Positions 11,630 to 23,000 of a DNA stretch of 64,000 nucleotides are shown here, in pieces. Positions within the stretch are counted from its first letter, which is position 1; every line of letters starts with the position of its first letter. Source of the DNA: Triatoma infestans (lineage: Eukaryota; Arthropoda; Insecta; Hemiptera; Reduviidae); contig JAAEAF010004292.1 in assembly GCA_011037195.1 (NCBI GenBank), forward strand, positions 23,138 to 87,137, written 5' to 3'. Both the position numbers and the translations under genes were made by a program. Below the pieces are notes generated by a model, which saw only the letters and a program-made list of their open reading frames with translations, had not been told where the DNA came from and made no database searches.

Positions 11630-12190
11630 ATTTTTTGTGGTAGTGCTTCATTTTGCAGTCATCGACCGGTTTCGGGCGTTCGCCCATCTTCAGGATGCGT
11701 TTTTCAGACAGTGTGACAACACAGACTTTCACAGAGCAAATTCAGTTTACACACTCACTTTACTTAGTTTTAGTTCTTACTTAGATTAGTTTACTTCGAA
11801 ATCAGTTACATTCGCGAAATTGAACATCATAAGATGAATGCTCATAATTGTTAACATTCGTGCTCAGTTTTCACATAAAATAATTCTTGCATATAAAACA
11901 GAACATCTAACTAAATCGACAGTATAGGTTAAAAAAAAACTTTCCATAATGTTTATACATATATTCTAGTTATTAAAAATAGCGCTTATGTTTTTTCTCT
12001 TAGAATATGCATATTTTTAACATAAAAAGAATAATATAGTACTACTCCTGCATGTGTGTAAACTGAATTTGCTCTGTGCAAGTCTGTGTTGTCACACTGT
12101 CTGAAAAACGCATCCTGAAGATGGGCGAACGCCCGAAACCGGTCGATGGCCACAAAATGAAGCAGACTATCACGGGAAATATTTCTAATT
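11630..12190. mobile_element. Foldback element with inverted arms carrying hammerhead-like motifs
   Basis: Arms of roughly 130-145 bp at 11630-11765 and 12050-12190 are near-perfect inverted repeats. Both contain CAGAGCAAATTCAGTTTACA, GACAGTGTGACAACACAGAC and the motif with GGGCGAACGCCC and GAAACCGGTCGATG. The hammerhead-like motif occupies 11660-11697 on minus and 12111-12148 on plus. The spacer of about 280 bp is AT-rich and shows no ORF. Structurally this is a non-autonomous foldback or inverted-LTR element. Which autonomous element mobilises it cannot be told from this window. Confidence 0.75.
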
Positions 12191-14220
12191 CAAATCAGTT
12201 CTTTACTTAAATTGCCGATTTTTTTTTTAAGCACTTTATATATCTTTATATTAGTATACCTTTCTTGAGGTCTGTATAAAACGGAAGAGTATTACATTTG
12301 CGTAATTATAACATAATGAAGCTTTGTCTAAAAGTTATTACAATTTTTTTTTTCATTTACGACCAAATCCTAAGATCATATCATAAAAAGAACAATGCTT
12401 GAGCAAGCAACTTATTTTAAATACATACTTTTTTTCTTGTTACATAGACTTCTCTAAAGGTATAGCTTTATATGAAGCAATAAATTTCTTCAAATTTATT
12501 TGATTTTTCAAAAATTTTCCTTTAAATATGAAGTTTTGTTAATATCATTATAAGAATAATTGAGACAAAACTATTTTCTAATGGTAATGAAACAAAATAT
12601 TTTTGCTGCTGTAAGTTCATTTTATAAAATACTGATTTATTTTATTTTTTTATATTAAGAAAAAACAAATTACTGTTTAATGAGGACAATATTTTTTTCA
12701 CTAAATTACTAATAAAAAAAAAATTGCATTTTACTTTTTTGTTTCATTTTTTAACCTTGTATTCTATAAAGTTTGGTAATTATTATTATAAGGTTGAATA
12801 AATTTTATACTTAATGTAAAAAAAAAAGTGAACAAATAAAAAAATTGTGAGTACAAATACACAATTGTGAAATTTCATAACAGGAGTTCTTTTTGTATGT
12901 GTTCTTCCTAATTTTTTCAGCTTAATTTTTTATTAAAAATGATATTTATGGAAATGTGGAAAACAAGAGAATGGATTATGCCTCTACAGCTACTAGACAC
13001 CAATCTTTAGGCGCGTGAAAGATTACATCGTCGGGTTAAAGGCAAGCGAAGCTTGTTGTTAAAGGGTTATCAATTTGCGTAGAACTAGTGGAATCATTAG
13101 ATTCAAGGTTGGCCTTAGCGGTTCACTTAATAGCAATTTTACAGGCTAGCAATAAGTAGGGACAATACTTGGAAGGAAAAAACCTAGTGCACACCTTTTA
13201 CCATGTACAATACTCTTGAGACCTCGCGGAGATTTTGAACTCCTAGGAGAGGAAAATACTCGTGACGTCTAAATTAAAGATTATATTCCGCAGTTAACGC
13301 ATCATTTTTAGTTTTGTAATTGCAGGTCTTAACGCAAGCATAACTATTGTGGAAAAACGACACAGCGGAATTTTCAGTAATAAAGTAGGTTAAGAAATGT
13401 TGTTGGCAGATTGCATTACTAACCGAAAAGGGGGTGAAAAGGGACTTTCCAATGCTAGGAATTTTTACCGCAACCGCCAGACAATGTTCATGCTGGTTTA
13501 GAAGAAATGATTTTATAGATAATTTTTGGAATGATTAATAATTGCATGAAGTAGACAAATATTTTTGAATATTAGAAGGCATAATAATATAAAGCTTTAT
13601 TTACGCATATTGAAATAAGGCACAAACTTGCAAGTAAGTATAAATTAAAAATACAAAAGAAAAGAAAAAAGTGACATACAGAAAAAGCTATTACAGCATA
13701 GTAAAGTACCGATGACGAGTATTGGTATGAATAAACGAAAAATTATATAATCATATTTCATAGTATTCATTTTCAATTGCTTTAGGTAATTATTTTGTTT
13801 GTTATATTCAAAACTAATTCAAGCAAATTATAGTGAAATGGAATAATGTCGCTGTTTACATGCGAGTCGACAGACGAAAAAAGGAAACCAGTCGATGACC
13901 AAAAATGAAGCAGACTATCACGGAAAATATCTCTGGTGTAAATTTTAATACTTCGAAAAACTATGATTTGAAAAACTTTTGTAATAAGTCATGTTTATTT
14001 AATAATTATTTAGTTAAGCTTAACTCAAAAGAGAGTTACCTTCCTCAATCTCATGAGAAAAGCCTGAGAAGATTGGTGTAAAGGTTATTCTAGGATATTG
14101 CAAACAGACAGGTAAACCTGGGGGAGGTTAATTAGTGGCATGAACGGGGGGAATAAAAGCCACATTGGCTAAGGTCCCCATGCCTATTAAGGCACACAGA
14201 ATCCATGCACATAGGCACAC
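12191..14220. other. AT-rich gene-free stretch
   Basis: This stretch is mostly low-complexity A/T. A fragment of the foldback arm (AAACCAGTCGATGACC, then ATGAAGCAGACTATCACGG) lies at 13886-13925. Positions 12990-13460 are somewhat less AT-rich and may be a relic, but nothing was recognised. No gene is supported. Confidence 0.4.
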
Positions 14221-14227
14221 AGAATCC

Positions 14228-14673
14228 ATTAATAACTCACAAAATAATTGATATTAAATTGAAGACAAGTAAACAATGGAAAAACACTTGAGTTTTCAGG
14301 TTGAGATCACGTCATGGTTTGTAAGAAACCGACATTTCGCCCATATTGCAATGAGTTCTTCAGGATAGTTTTATCTTGGAGCAATCCCATTTAATGTTTG
14401 GCCGAAGCATCGGTTTCTACCAAAGCACTAACACGGTCTCACCCCGGAAAACGTTTTTTTTCTTGGCATAGGTTTCTTGGAGATACAGGAGGTTTAATCT
14501 CACGATAGCATTACCATCTCCATATATCTATAATGTCTCCATACAATACAAATCATCAAGATGATTAAGATTGATTAATAACTCACAAAATAATTGATAT
14601 TAAATTGAAGACAAGTAAACAATGGAAAAACACTTGAGTTTTCAGGTTGAGTTCACGTCATGGTTTGTAAGAA
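14228..14673 (+). repeat. Direct repeat pair of about 100 bp, 345 bp apart
   Basis: The segment beginning ATTAATAACTCACAAAATAA and ending GTCATGGTTTGTAAGAAAC occurs at about 14228-14328 and again at 14573-14673, with one visible difference (GAGATCACG versus GAGTTCACG). A third hammerhead-like motif (minus strand, 14330-14374, with CTGAAGA and GCGAAATGTC) lies just after the first copy. The arrangement resembles two partial terminal repeats of one element or a local duplication. Confidence 0.7.
14330..14374 (-). ncRNA. Hammerhead-like motif, family 3
   Basis: Minus strand: CTGAAGA, then a CTCAT/ATGGG stem with loop TGCAAT, then C-GAAA, TGTC, GG. The order matches a hammerhead core with a very short stem III. 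Stem I is weak here (about 3 bp), so activity is doubtful. Confidence 0.35.
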
Positions 14674-14872
14674 ACGACATCAAAAAACAAAAAAACTAGG
14701 TCACTATTCTTACTATATTTGCGAAACCTTCTATACAATTTATTTAAACATTTTTTTAAATGTGTTCAAAACAGGTGACTGTTTTAAAAAAATATTCGAT
14801 CGTTCAGAAAATTTTAAAATAATATTCATCATATTTGTAATGTTTTTCATTCTTCGTGTTTATAAATAAAGT

Positions 14873-16695
14873 CTAGCTATAGTTACCAGTAACCTGCTCA
14901 CTCCCACTCTTCCTACTCTCACATGCTGCGTTCATTCTTCCGATTATGTACAAATCGATTTCTTTTCCTGTTATATATGTTATTTTAATTTTCAGTGTTC
15001 GCATTTCTTTGCCCTAAACCAAGCTTTAATTTTAAGTAAAACACAATATTTACATGTTTTTCACTTAATTTCTGTTACTTTTCTCTTTACACACTACCCC
15101 CGCCTTGGAACATTCAAATCTCATACACATACAAAACTAATCCAAGAAATTAAGCCGTTAACGGTCATTTTGCTATCAATATTTACTGGGTGTGCTTGAT
15201 AAATTGAACCACTTACAGCCTGAATTAGTTTATTTAATATATGTTATGAAATAAACATTTTTTTTATCTTAACGTTTCGGCAATCCACATGCCATTTTCA
15301 AAAGATGTATTATAATATATTTGTATCTGAAACTAGATTTTTACAATTCAAGAATTAATAAAGATAAAATTAGACTATTGAACAAATTATAAAATATTTC
15401 ATCTTGTCCACAAATTAATTTTAAAAGTACTCAACTTTATAGGTTTATACTATTTCTTAATATCAGTTATTACATCGTTGTTACTATTTTATTTTTGTTG
15501 TAATCAAATATGTAATTTGTAACTGTCAGTTTATTCATTTTAGTTTTACTTAGTTTGAAATTGAATCTGCGTTAAATGTGTGTGAATCAGCACCATGTGC
15601 TTTTCCCTTAGATATTTTTATATATGTTTGCTATTCAATTTATTTTCTGTAACTTTATATAGGTTTTATTATTTCAAGCCTGAAAGAGAGAATTGTATTA
15701 TTTTAGTGCATATTATAGTTAATTAAGTGTATAATTATAAATGATACTCACTGTAAAAAAGTTATCCCTAGCTACCCCTAATCATGTTGTATTCACATTG
15801 TATGCATGTTGTTTATGAGAAATAATTAACTTTAAATTAAAAAAAAAAAATTGTTGCTTTGCGTTTTTAATATTTCTATTTTATGTTATGTTGTATGCAT
15901 GCTATTTATGAAAAAGATAATCAATTCTGTGATATTTTGCTGCTAATAAATTTGTCTCAGCTAAAGGTGTTATAATAGGAGTAGGAAAAATGAGTTAATA
16001 AATTAAAAACCAATAATAGATTTAAATTTTGAAGGTGTTCAATAATATTCATTTATGAGGATTATTGTGTGAATGAGTATGAATGCGATGCTGTTTGTTA
16101 GTTTGTTTTGCTATGGTGGCATAAATTCATTATAATTTATGAAAGGTACCTTGTTGTGCCCTTCCCTCATATATTCTTGGTTGGGAATCATTCTTGTTTC
16201 GAGATCATTGGGGATAAAGTATAATCATTGGCCTGTTATGAGCGAGAGCTCTGGAACGGGCCCTTACGGTGTGCGTGTAATAAAAAAAAAAAAAAATCAT
16301 TTATGAATAATTCCCGAATTGGTAATTGTTGCCTAATTGTAATTACTGAATAGAAGCTCATTTATCCTGGTGTAACTAGGAAAAATGAGTTAATAAATTA
16401 AAAACCCACAATAGATTACAATATTTGAATCCGTAATTTGTAATTGTTGAATAATTGTAATTATTAAATAGAAGCTCATTTATCCCGGTGATCGCTCACC
16501 TAATAAAAAAGCGACACGCGCCGAGCAACATACCGCAAAGTGGTGAGGAAACTGTTGCAAGAAGAAAGAATTAATTAATAGTTTCAGTAGGTATAAGGAG
16601 AAGATTCATTGTTAAATCGGTACTCTCGATGTCATGGATTTCATTGTGACTGTGATAGAAGAGTGGGAGCAAGCAGGTTACTGTAGCTAGTGGTC
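14873..16695. repeat. Stretch bounded by 40-bp inverted repeats, containing internal duplications
   Basis: CTAGCTATAG..AGTAACCTGCT and CTCCCACTCTTC at 14873-14920 reappear inverted at 16655-16697. Inside, two segments are duplicated: GGAAAAATGAGTTAATAAAT at about 15982 and 16379, and AGAAGCTCATTTATCC at about 16352 and 16470. A poly(A) run ends at 16296, just after GTGTGCGTGTAATAAA, and resembles a retroposon tail. A hammerhead-like motif of a fourth type is at 15271-15310. It may be one compound element or nested insertions. No ORF was recognised. Confidence 0.45.
15266..15310 (-). ncRNA. Hammerhead-like motif, family 4, decayed core
   Basis: Minus strand: ATCTT, TTGAAAA, T, GGCA-loop-TGCC, GAAACGTT, AAGAT. 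Flanking ATCTT and AAGAT are perfectly complementary and sit exactly where stem I belongs. Stem II (GGCA/TGCC) is intact. The core TTGAAAA departs from CTGANGA at two positions. Confidence 0.4.
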
Positions 16696-17065
16696 GTCCA
16701 TCTTGGGGGCGTGCTTGTAAACAATTACTATAAAATAATCGCAATTCGTAATTTTAAAGCATTCAATAGTTTGAACACCATTAAACTAAGATCACAGTAC
16801 GATTCGGATTTTTTGGCCCCATTAGCAGCCATTTTTTGACAACTCAATACTCCGCAAGATCGATTCCTTTGTTCGATTCGATTCATCATTATCGCAATTT
16901 GTTTCTCGTAACTCGAGGTAGTCAGCTGTTGATAAGTTTGAAACTTCCAGTTATTCTGTTTTGTAGTAAAAGGTTTGCGGTAAGTGTTTCAAACATGTAA
17001 AGTCGTTTGGTGTTCGTTTCTCAGATCCATATTAATAGATCATCAAGCTTTCTCTTTTCTTGAAA
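16696..17065 (+). promoter_or_regulatory. Upstream region and 5' UTR of importin-13
   Basis: About 370 bp separate the inverted-repeat end from the importin-13 ATG. The DNA is less A/T-extreme than the flanks, with a GC-richer patch at 16690-16720. No clear TATA box was seen. An ATG at 16995 is followed at once by TAA, so it would give no peptide. Confidence 0.35.
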
Positions 17066-20000
17066 ATGGAAATAACTTTAGATAATGTGGAAAGAGCTCT
17101 CGCGCAATTCTATCACACAAATTCAGCCTTACAAGCAGAAGCCCATCAATGGCTTACAGCAGTTCAGTGTTCTCCAAATGCATGGGCATTTGTATGGGAA
17201 TTATTACAGCCAAACAGAGTGAGTATTTTTATTTAGAATGTTAAATTATTTAGAAGTTGTGACATATTTAAAAAATTTCTTCTTTTTTAAATTACAGTTT
17301 AAAGGGTTCTGTCAAAAATTAATTTATTTTGTTCAATTGCGTTTTATTTTAGACATGTGAAGCCCAGTTCTTTGCTGCCACTACTCTGCACATGAAATTG
17401 ATGAAACAGTGGGGTGAAGTTCCTCAGGAACAGTATGAAAATTTAAAGACTAAACTTTTGGAAGTAATCATTCAGTATTCGGCAGGTCCGAAAATCGTTC
17501 TTAATAGACTTTGCATAGCGGTAAATATCATCTTATTGTGCTGCAGTTTTTATTTTTTCAGTGTTCTGAGTTTATTCAAGACAACATGTCTCAATAAAAA
17601 TTCAATTTTCTAATCATTTATAATATAAACAATATATATATATATATGTACATTATATTCCAGCTATCAGCGTTTGTAATACAGACCACTCCAAGGTTTT
17701 GGACAAACTCATTGCAAGATTTGCTTAATCTTTTCCAACCTGGAAACTTGCCAAATATTCCTGAAGAAAGAACTATATGGATATTACTAGAAGTCTTAAC
17801 CGTAATACCTGAAGAGGTAAAATTGATTGTCGTTCCAATATTCAAATAAAATCTTGTTTAAACAAAATCTATCCTAAAAATATCCACCAATACGTAATTC
17901 ATTTTCGCCAGTATCTTTCCCTTATCGAAGCTGTATTTCTTTTTAATGGTCACCTTGTGATACCGCGTATAAAACGGTTACCCGTTTCCATGAATCTGAT
18001 TGTTAACAAAATAAATCAGAAATCCTAATTAGGATATTTATTAATTATGATTGTGCGAAGTTTTTTTTTATATTTCTGTTTTATATATCGTGCAAATGAT
18101 AATTTTATAAGGCCATATAGTTTATCTTACTGATAAGTTGTTAATACTTCAAAAATAAATGAACTATTTATTTTTTTCTTTAGTTTCAGACGATGACACT
18201 TGGACAAGCACATGAACAGTCAGTTCGACGAGAATTAGAGCAAGTAACACCCAAAGGTTAGATAGATTCTGTATGAGCACTTTTGTGATTGGCGCCGTTG
18301 TTGTCGGCACGTTTGTATAATTTAATTTCCAGTTTCTGATTCTTGGTTTGCGAAATTTCCGCCATTCCTCTCAGAGTTTTCGTGGAAATAAAGCAGTTCT
18401 GATGAATAAGAACCGTAATTATAGGTTATAAAGTCTATAGTTTCTTTTAGATAATACCAGAGAGATATCATACTAGATAATTATGTTTGAATGTTGTTTT
18501 ATTTAAACATTCAATTAGTTTCCCTTGCAGTGATTTCGTTGATCGAAAGCCTACTGGAATACCCAAATAATGCAGCCACCCAAGAAATACGAGCGCAAGC
18601 TGTAAAAGCAGTTGTACCATGGTTGGCACTAGGAGCGCATCCATTACCTTCTTGTATTCATCTTTCTCAGAAGTTAGTCTCAATTATCAATATACAGTCC
18701 TCCGACATAACTGAGTAAGTAATAGTAATTAATTAATAATATTAGCTACTTATTTTTCATTAATTAATGAAGTTTAGAAACTCACTAACTCTTCATTTTT
18801 GTCCAGATCATGTGAAATTGAAACGGAAGCATTAACCCAAATTGTTACACATCCAAATACGCATCACCATCCAAGAGCACTGCTCCAAGTTTTAGATGTC
18901 ATCCTACCATTAAGACAGCTTGTTGTTAATTGCGAGAATCAGGTACTTTATAAAAAATAAATTGGAATTAGCTTTAGCACTCCAAAAATTGGCATTTATC
19001 ATTGTGAAACAAAAATTACTTGAATTTAATGTATTCCTTACCGGAAAGCTTGTCTTTTTCGTGTGTACTCAAATATTCATTCTAGCTAAACTCAGTCAGT
19101 TCTCAGAAAATTTATTATTGCATTTTTTCTTTCTCTTATTGCTCTTAGAGAGAGTGTTGCAAATCTATAAAATGTTCAAAATTGTTTATGACACCTGAAA
19201 TATATCTTTTGAGTTCTAGTCGAAGAAAGAAAGTTTTAGCGAAATATGTATGACGTGTATACAAATCGCATTATTCCAAAACGAAAAATCGCAGAACGTC
19301 TGGATATGATATTCCATTAAATATCACCTGGGTATCCAATAAAAAAGTAACTTTCTTTCAACAATAACAATATCCAATATTTGTCAACCGTGAAACTTGA
19401 TTGAATAGTGTTTTCCACCTTTTCTTTTCGCGATAAAGGGAGACTTTAGCCTTTCCTGGTATATTTCAATATTATATACAGTTTCACTACAGGAAATTAA
19501 AGAAAATTTGGCAATTAGAATTGTGAAAATTGCAACAATATTTAATTGCCAAATTAATAGACGTGTATACAAATCGCATTATTCCAAAACGAAAAATCGC
19601 AGAACGTCTGGATATGATATTCCATTAAATATCACCTGGGTATCCAATAAAAAAGTAACTTTCTTTCAACAATAACAATATCCAATATTTGTCAACCGTG
19701 AAACTTGATTGAATAGTGTTTTCCACCTTTTCTTTTCGCGATAAAGGGAGACTTTAGCCTTTCCTGGTATATTTCAATATTATATACAGTTTCACTACAG
19801 GAAATTAAAGAAAATTTGGCAATTAGAATTGTGAAAATTGCAACAAGAGAAATTTATCAGTATTATATAGTATATCTGTATAGTAGATCAGTTTTTTTTT
19901 TTTTGAAATTATCAAATCTTCATATAATCCAAACAAGGTTTCTTACTTATCTAATTGAAAGAACCTGTTCAATATTTTCATAATTCTTTCAGGGATTGCA

Positions 20001-23000
20001 GTGTTCGAAAACGGGAATAATAACGGCTAAATAAATTAGGTTGATGTTTTGCCAGATTTAATTTTTTATTGCTTTGCTTAATTTAATTAATTTGCCAACA
20101 GGATTTTGTAATGAATATATACAAATTATTGATTACATTTGGTGAATCTCATACAAAGCTCCTCATAAATACACTTGGTACAGAACATTCTGCATTGGCC
20201 GAAACTCTGATACATTGCATGTTACAATGTATATCAACTAAAGGTCAATATCCAAGAGATGAATGCCATTCAAAACTTACCTTTGGGTTCTGGTATATAC
20301 TTCAGGTAAATTTAAGAAATATTCATTAAAAATTCTGTATATATAAAAATATCTGTAGGAATTGTAATTATTTATTTTTTTAAGGATGAACTAACAAGTT
20401 CCGACAAGGATGTTTATCAAAAGGCGAGTCCTTATATCATACCAGCATATAAACAACTTTGTTCCATCCTTTTAGTTAAATCTAAACTGCCACCAGATGA
20501 TATGGTTTTAACAGCTTCAGAGACAGAACTTTTGAGGATTTACAGGCAGGATATCACCGATACAATTGTTAGTATTAATCACTTCATAAAATAATTATCA
20601 GCTACTTAAAAAAATTTAAACTTATGGAACCATAATATGTTTTTTCATACTTTCCTTCTAGGTTTGTTGTTATTATATGACACGAGACTATTTGATAGAA
20701 TTATTAACTGAAACTATGTCAGCTGCACAAACTTGGCAAGACGCTGAAGCTGTGATTGAGATTGTAATCTCCTTAGCCGAGACAACTTGGCCATGTTCTG
20801 AAGATTCATCGTCTGGCAGTCAATTTGATAGTTGTATAGATATAGCGGAAAGTACAACGGCCAAGTTGACTAGGTTACTTGTTTCAGTGCCATCCAGACT
20901 TGTTAACAAACGTCTCATCAATTCAGTCAATCATGCTATAGGTGAGAAAACTTCCCGTTTTGGTTTTTGAGACATTATTGTTTGAAGTAAAACTTATTTA
21001 GCAACTATAGCAGGTGTGTTGGGTTAACTGTTTTGACAGCTTCTATTTACTTGCTATATCTTCTGTCACTCCGTCTTGTATTTTAACCAACTCTTTATCT
21101 AGTTTGCATATTAGTATTACTATATAAATAAATACTTTAAAAACTGTATAATTTATACATTGAGTCTTTATATCCATCGCCTTTTACCATTCTTTTTTCT
21201 TTTAAGTGTCTGCAGGGGATTCAAAATGAAGATTTTGTTCAAAATCCATCAACTGGGTGCTTATTATTGTCTTATATTATATATATATAATTACCATTCT
21301 TATTGTTATTATTATAGAAGTATAATGTATTAAATGTGAATACATATGTATATTAGAGAGTATGCGATCAAATAAGTCTTTTGTGCCCCTACTGATCCCG
21401 AAACGGGAAGAGATTTCTCAAACCCCATTCAAGTTTATTTCTTTCTCTAAGAAATCCTGTATCTGGAAAATCCCTAGGGGAGATATATTTTCATGCCACA
21501 CTCAGCCTACGCTTCCCTGGGTGACGTGAATGTTTTAGAACTTGACTATTTTTTCTTCACTTTTCGATCTTATAGAAAACCGCTACAATGAGTTACTTTA
21601 AATTTCACATAATTATTTATATTTAGCACCATACTGATTTTTTTTTCCCCCAAGAAAACGGATTTTAGGGGTTTGCGATGATGTTAGCCTGAATTAAAAT
21701 TTTAGTGAAATTCAAGGTTTGAAGATAATTTGTCAATTAAAATTATGGGAAATATAATAAAAGATTTCATTATATATATACTGAAATATCTACTATAAAA
21801 AATAATAATTTAAAGGCCCTAATAACCCCTAAATTAAAAAATAAGATATTTTTATATTGTCTAAAGGAGCTTATGCAGAGTGGTGGAGTACGCAGAGGGA
21901 TGTTCTTGGTCAATTAATACCAACTTTGGTCGCTTCCATACAAAATCCAGAGACATCCACCTCTGCAACAATGGCATTGAAGGACATAACTAGAGAATGT
22001 ACAACAACTATTTTACCATATGCAGAAGATCTTCTAAATTCTTGTCAGGTAAATAATTAATGAATTTATTTTTATTTTTCCTCAAAAAAAAAAAAATTAA
22101 TTCACAAAAATTAAATTTTCAGGATGCTTTGTCCAAAGGTCGTCTAAAACAGGTAGAATGTCTTCGACTGATGTATTCTATTGGTCGGCTACTGTCAATA
22201 TTGCCTTACGGCATAATGTTGACAAGACTGGAACCTTTAGTTAATTCCTATACAGCTGATATTGAACGTCTCTTAACAGAACCGGTAATTCATGCTATAT
22301 ATCTGCAAGCTAATATTTTCCTTTGTAATATATGCGCACAATCTCAGGATTATCTGTGTTGTCTCTTTCTAGCTAAGTACTCAGGGTAAATCAGCATTAC
22401 TTCTAAGAGTACGCATGCTTGGTACAATCTGTTCTAGTTTATATTTAGGTGAGAATGTGAAAGCAGATCCTCCAACGCTGCTGACACTAAGAAGAATACT
22501 GCCGGTCTTAAATCAAGTTACTAATCAACATTCGAGTGATCCATCCATCATACAGGTCTCTTTCTTGTATTCTTTATTATTAATCACACTTTTGTGGAAT
22601 TCAGTGATTGAAGATTTGTTTGATCATGAATTATTTAATTATTTCTTCTAAACTGTTCCTACCAACAGGAAGTCTGCAATTGTTTAAAAAGTTCCGTATT
22701 AAGCTTAATGGAAAGAAGTGATTCAGTTTTAGAGCCAATTGTAAATATAACATTAGCATGCTATACATCTCAACCAAATACGGCTGCGCTGGATCTTACC
22801 AAACAGGTTTTTATTTCTCATTTACAGATTGTTTAAATTTGATAATGAAAATGTCATCTTAATGTTTATTTTATGTTTTCCTCCAGCTTTTCTTGCTGTT
22901 TGGCAAGAATCCAGGAAGTGGAGAAATAATTATAGGTTTAGTAAGATCCATTTCAGTAACTACTATGACACTAGTCATGAATAACAAAGCTTCGGAAGCT

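Noticed and set aside
22060..22389. ORF that runs through an importin-13 exon with both flanking introns
   Set aside because: Only the middle (22123-22284) is exon; the ends are intron read-through beyond clear splice sites.
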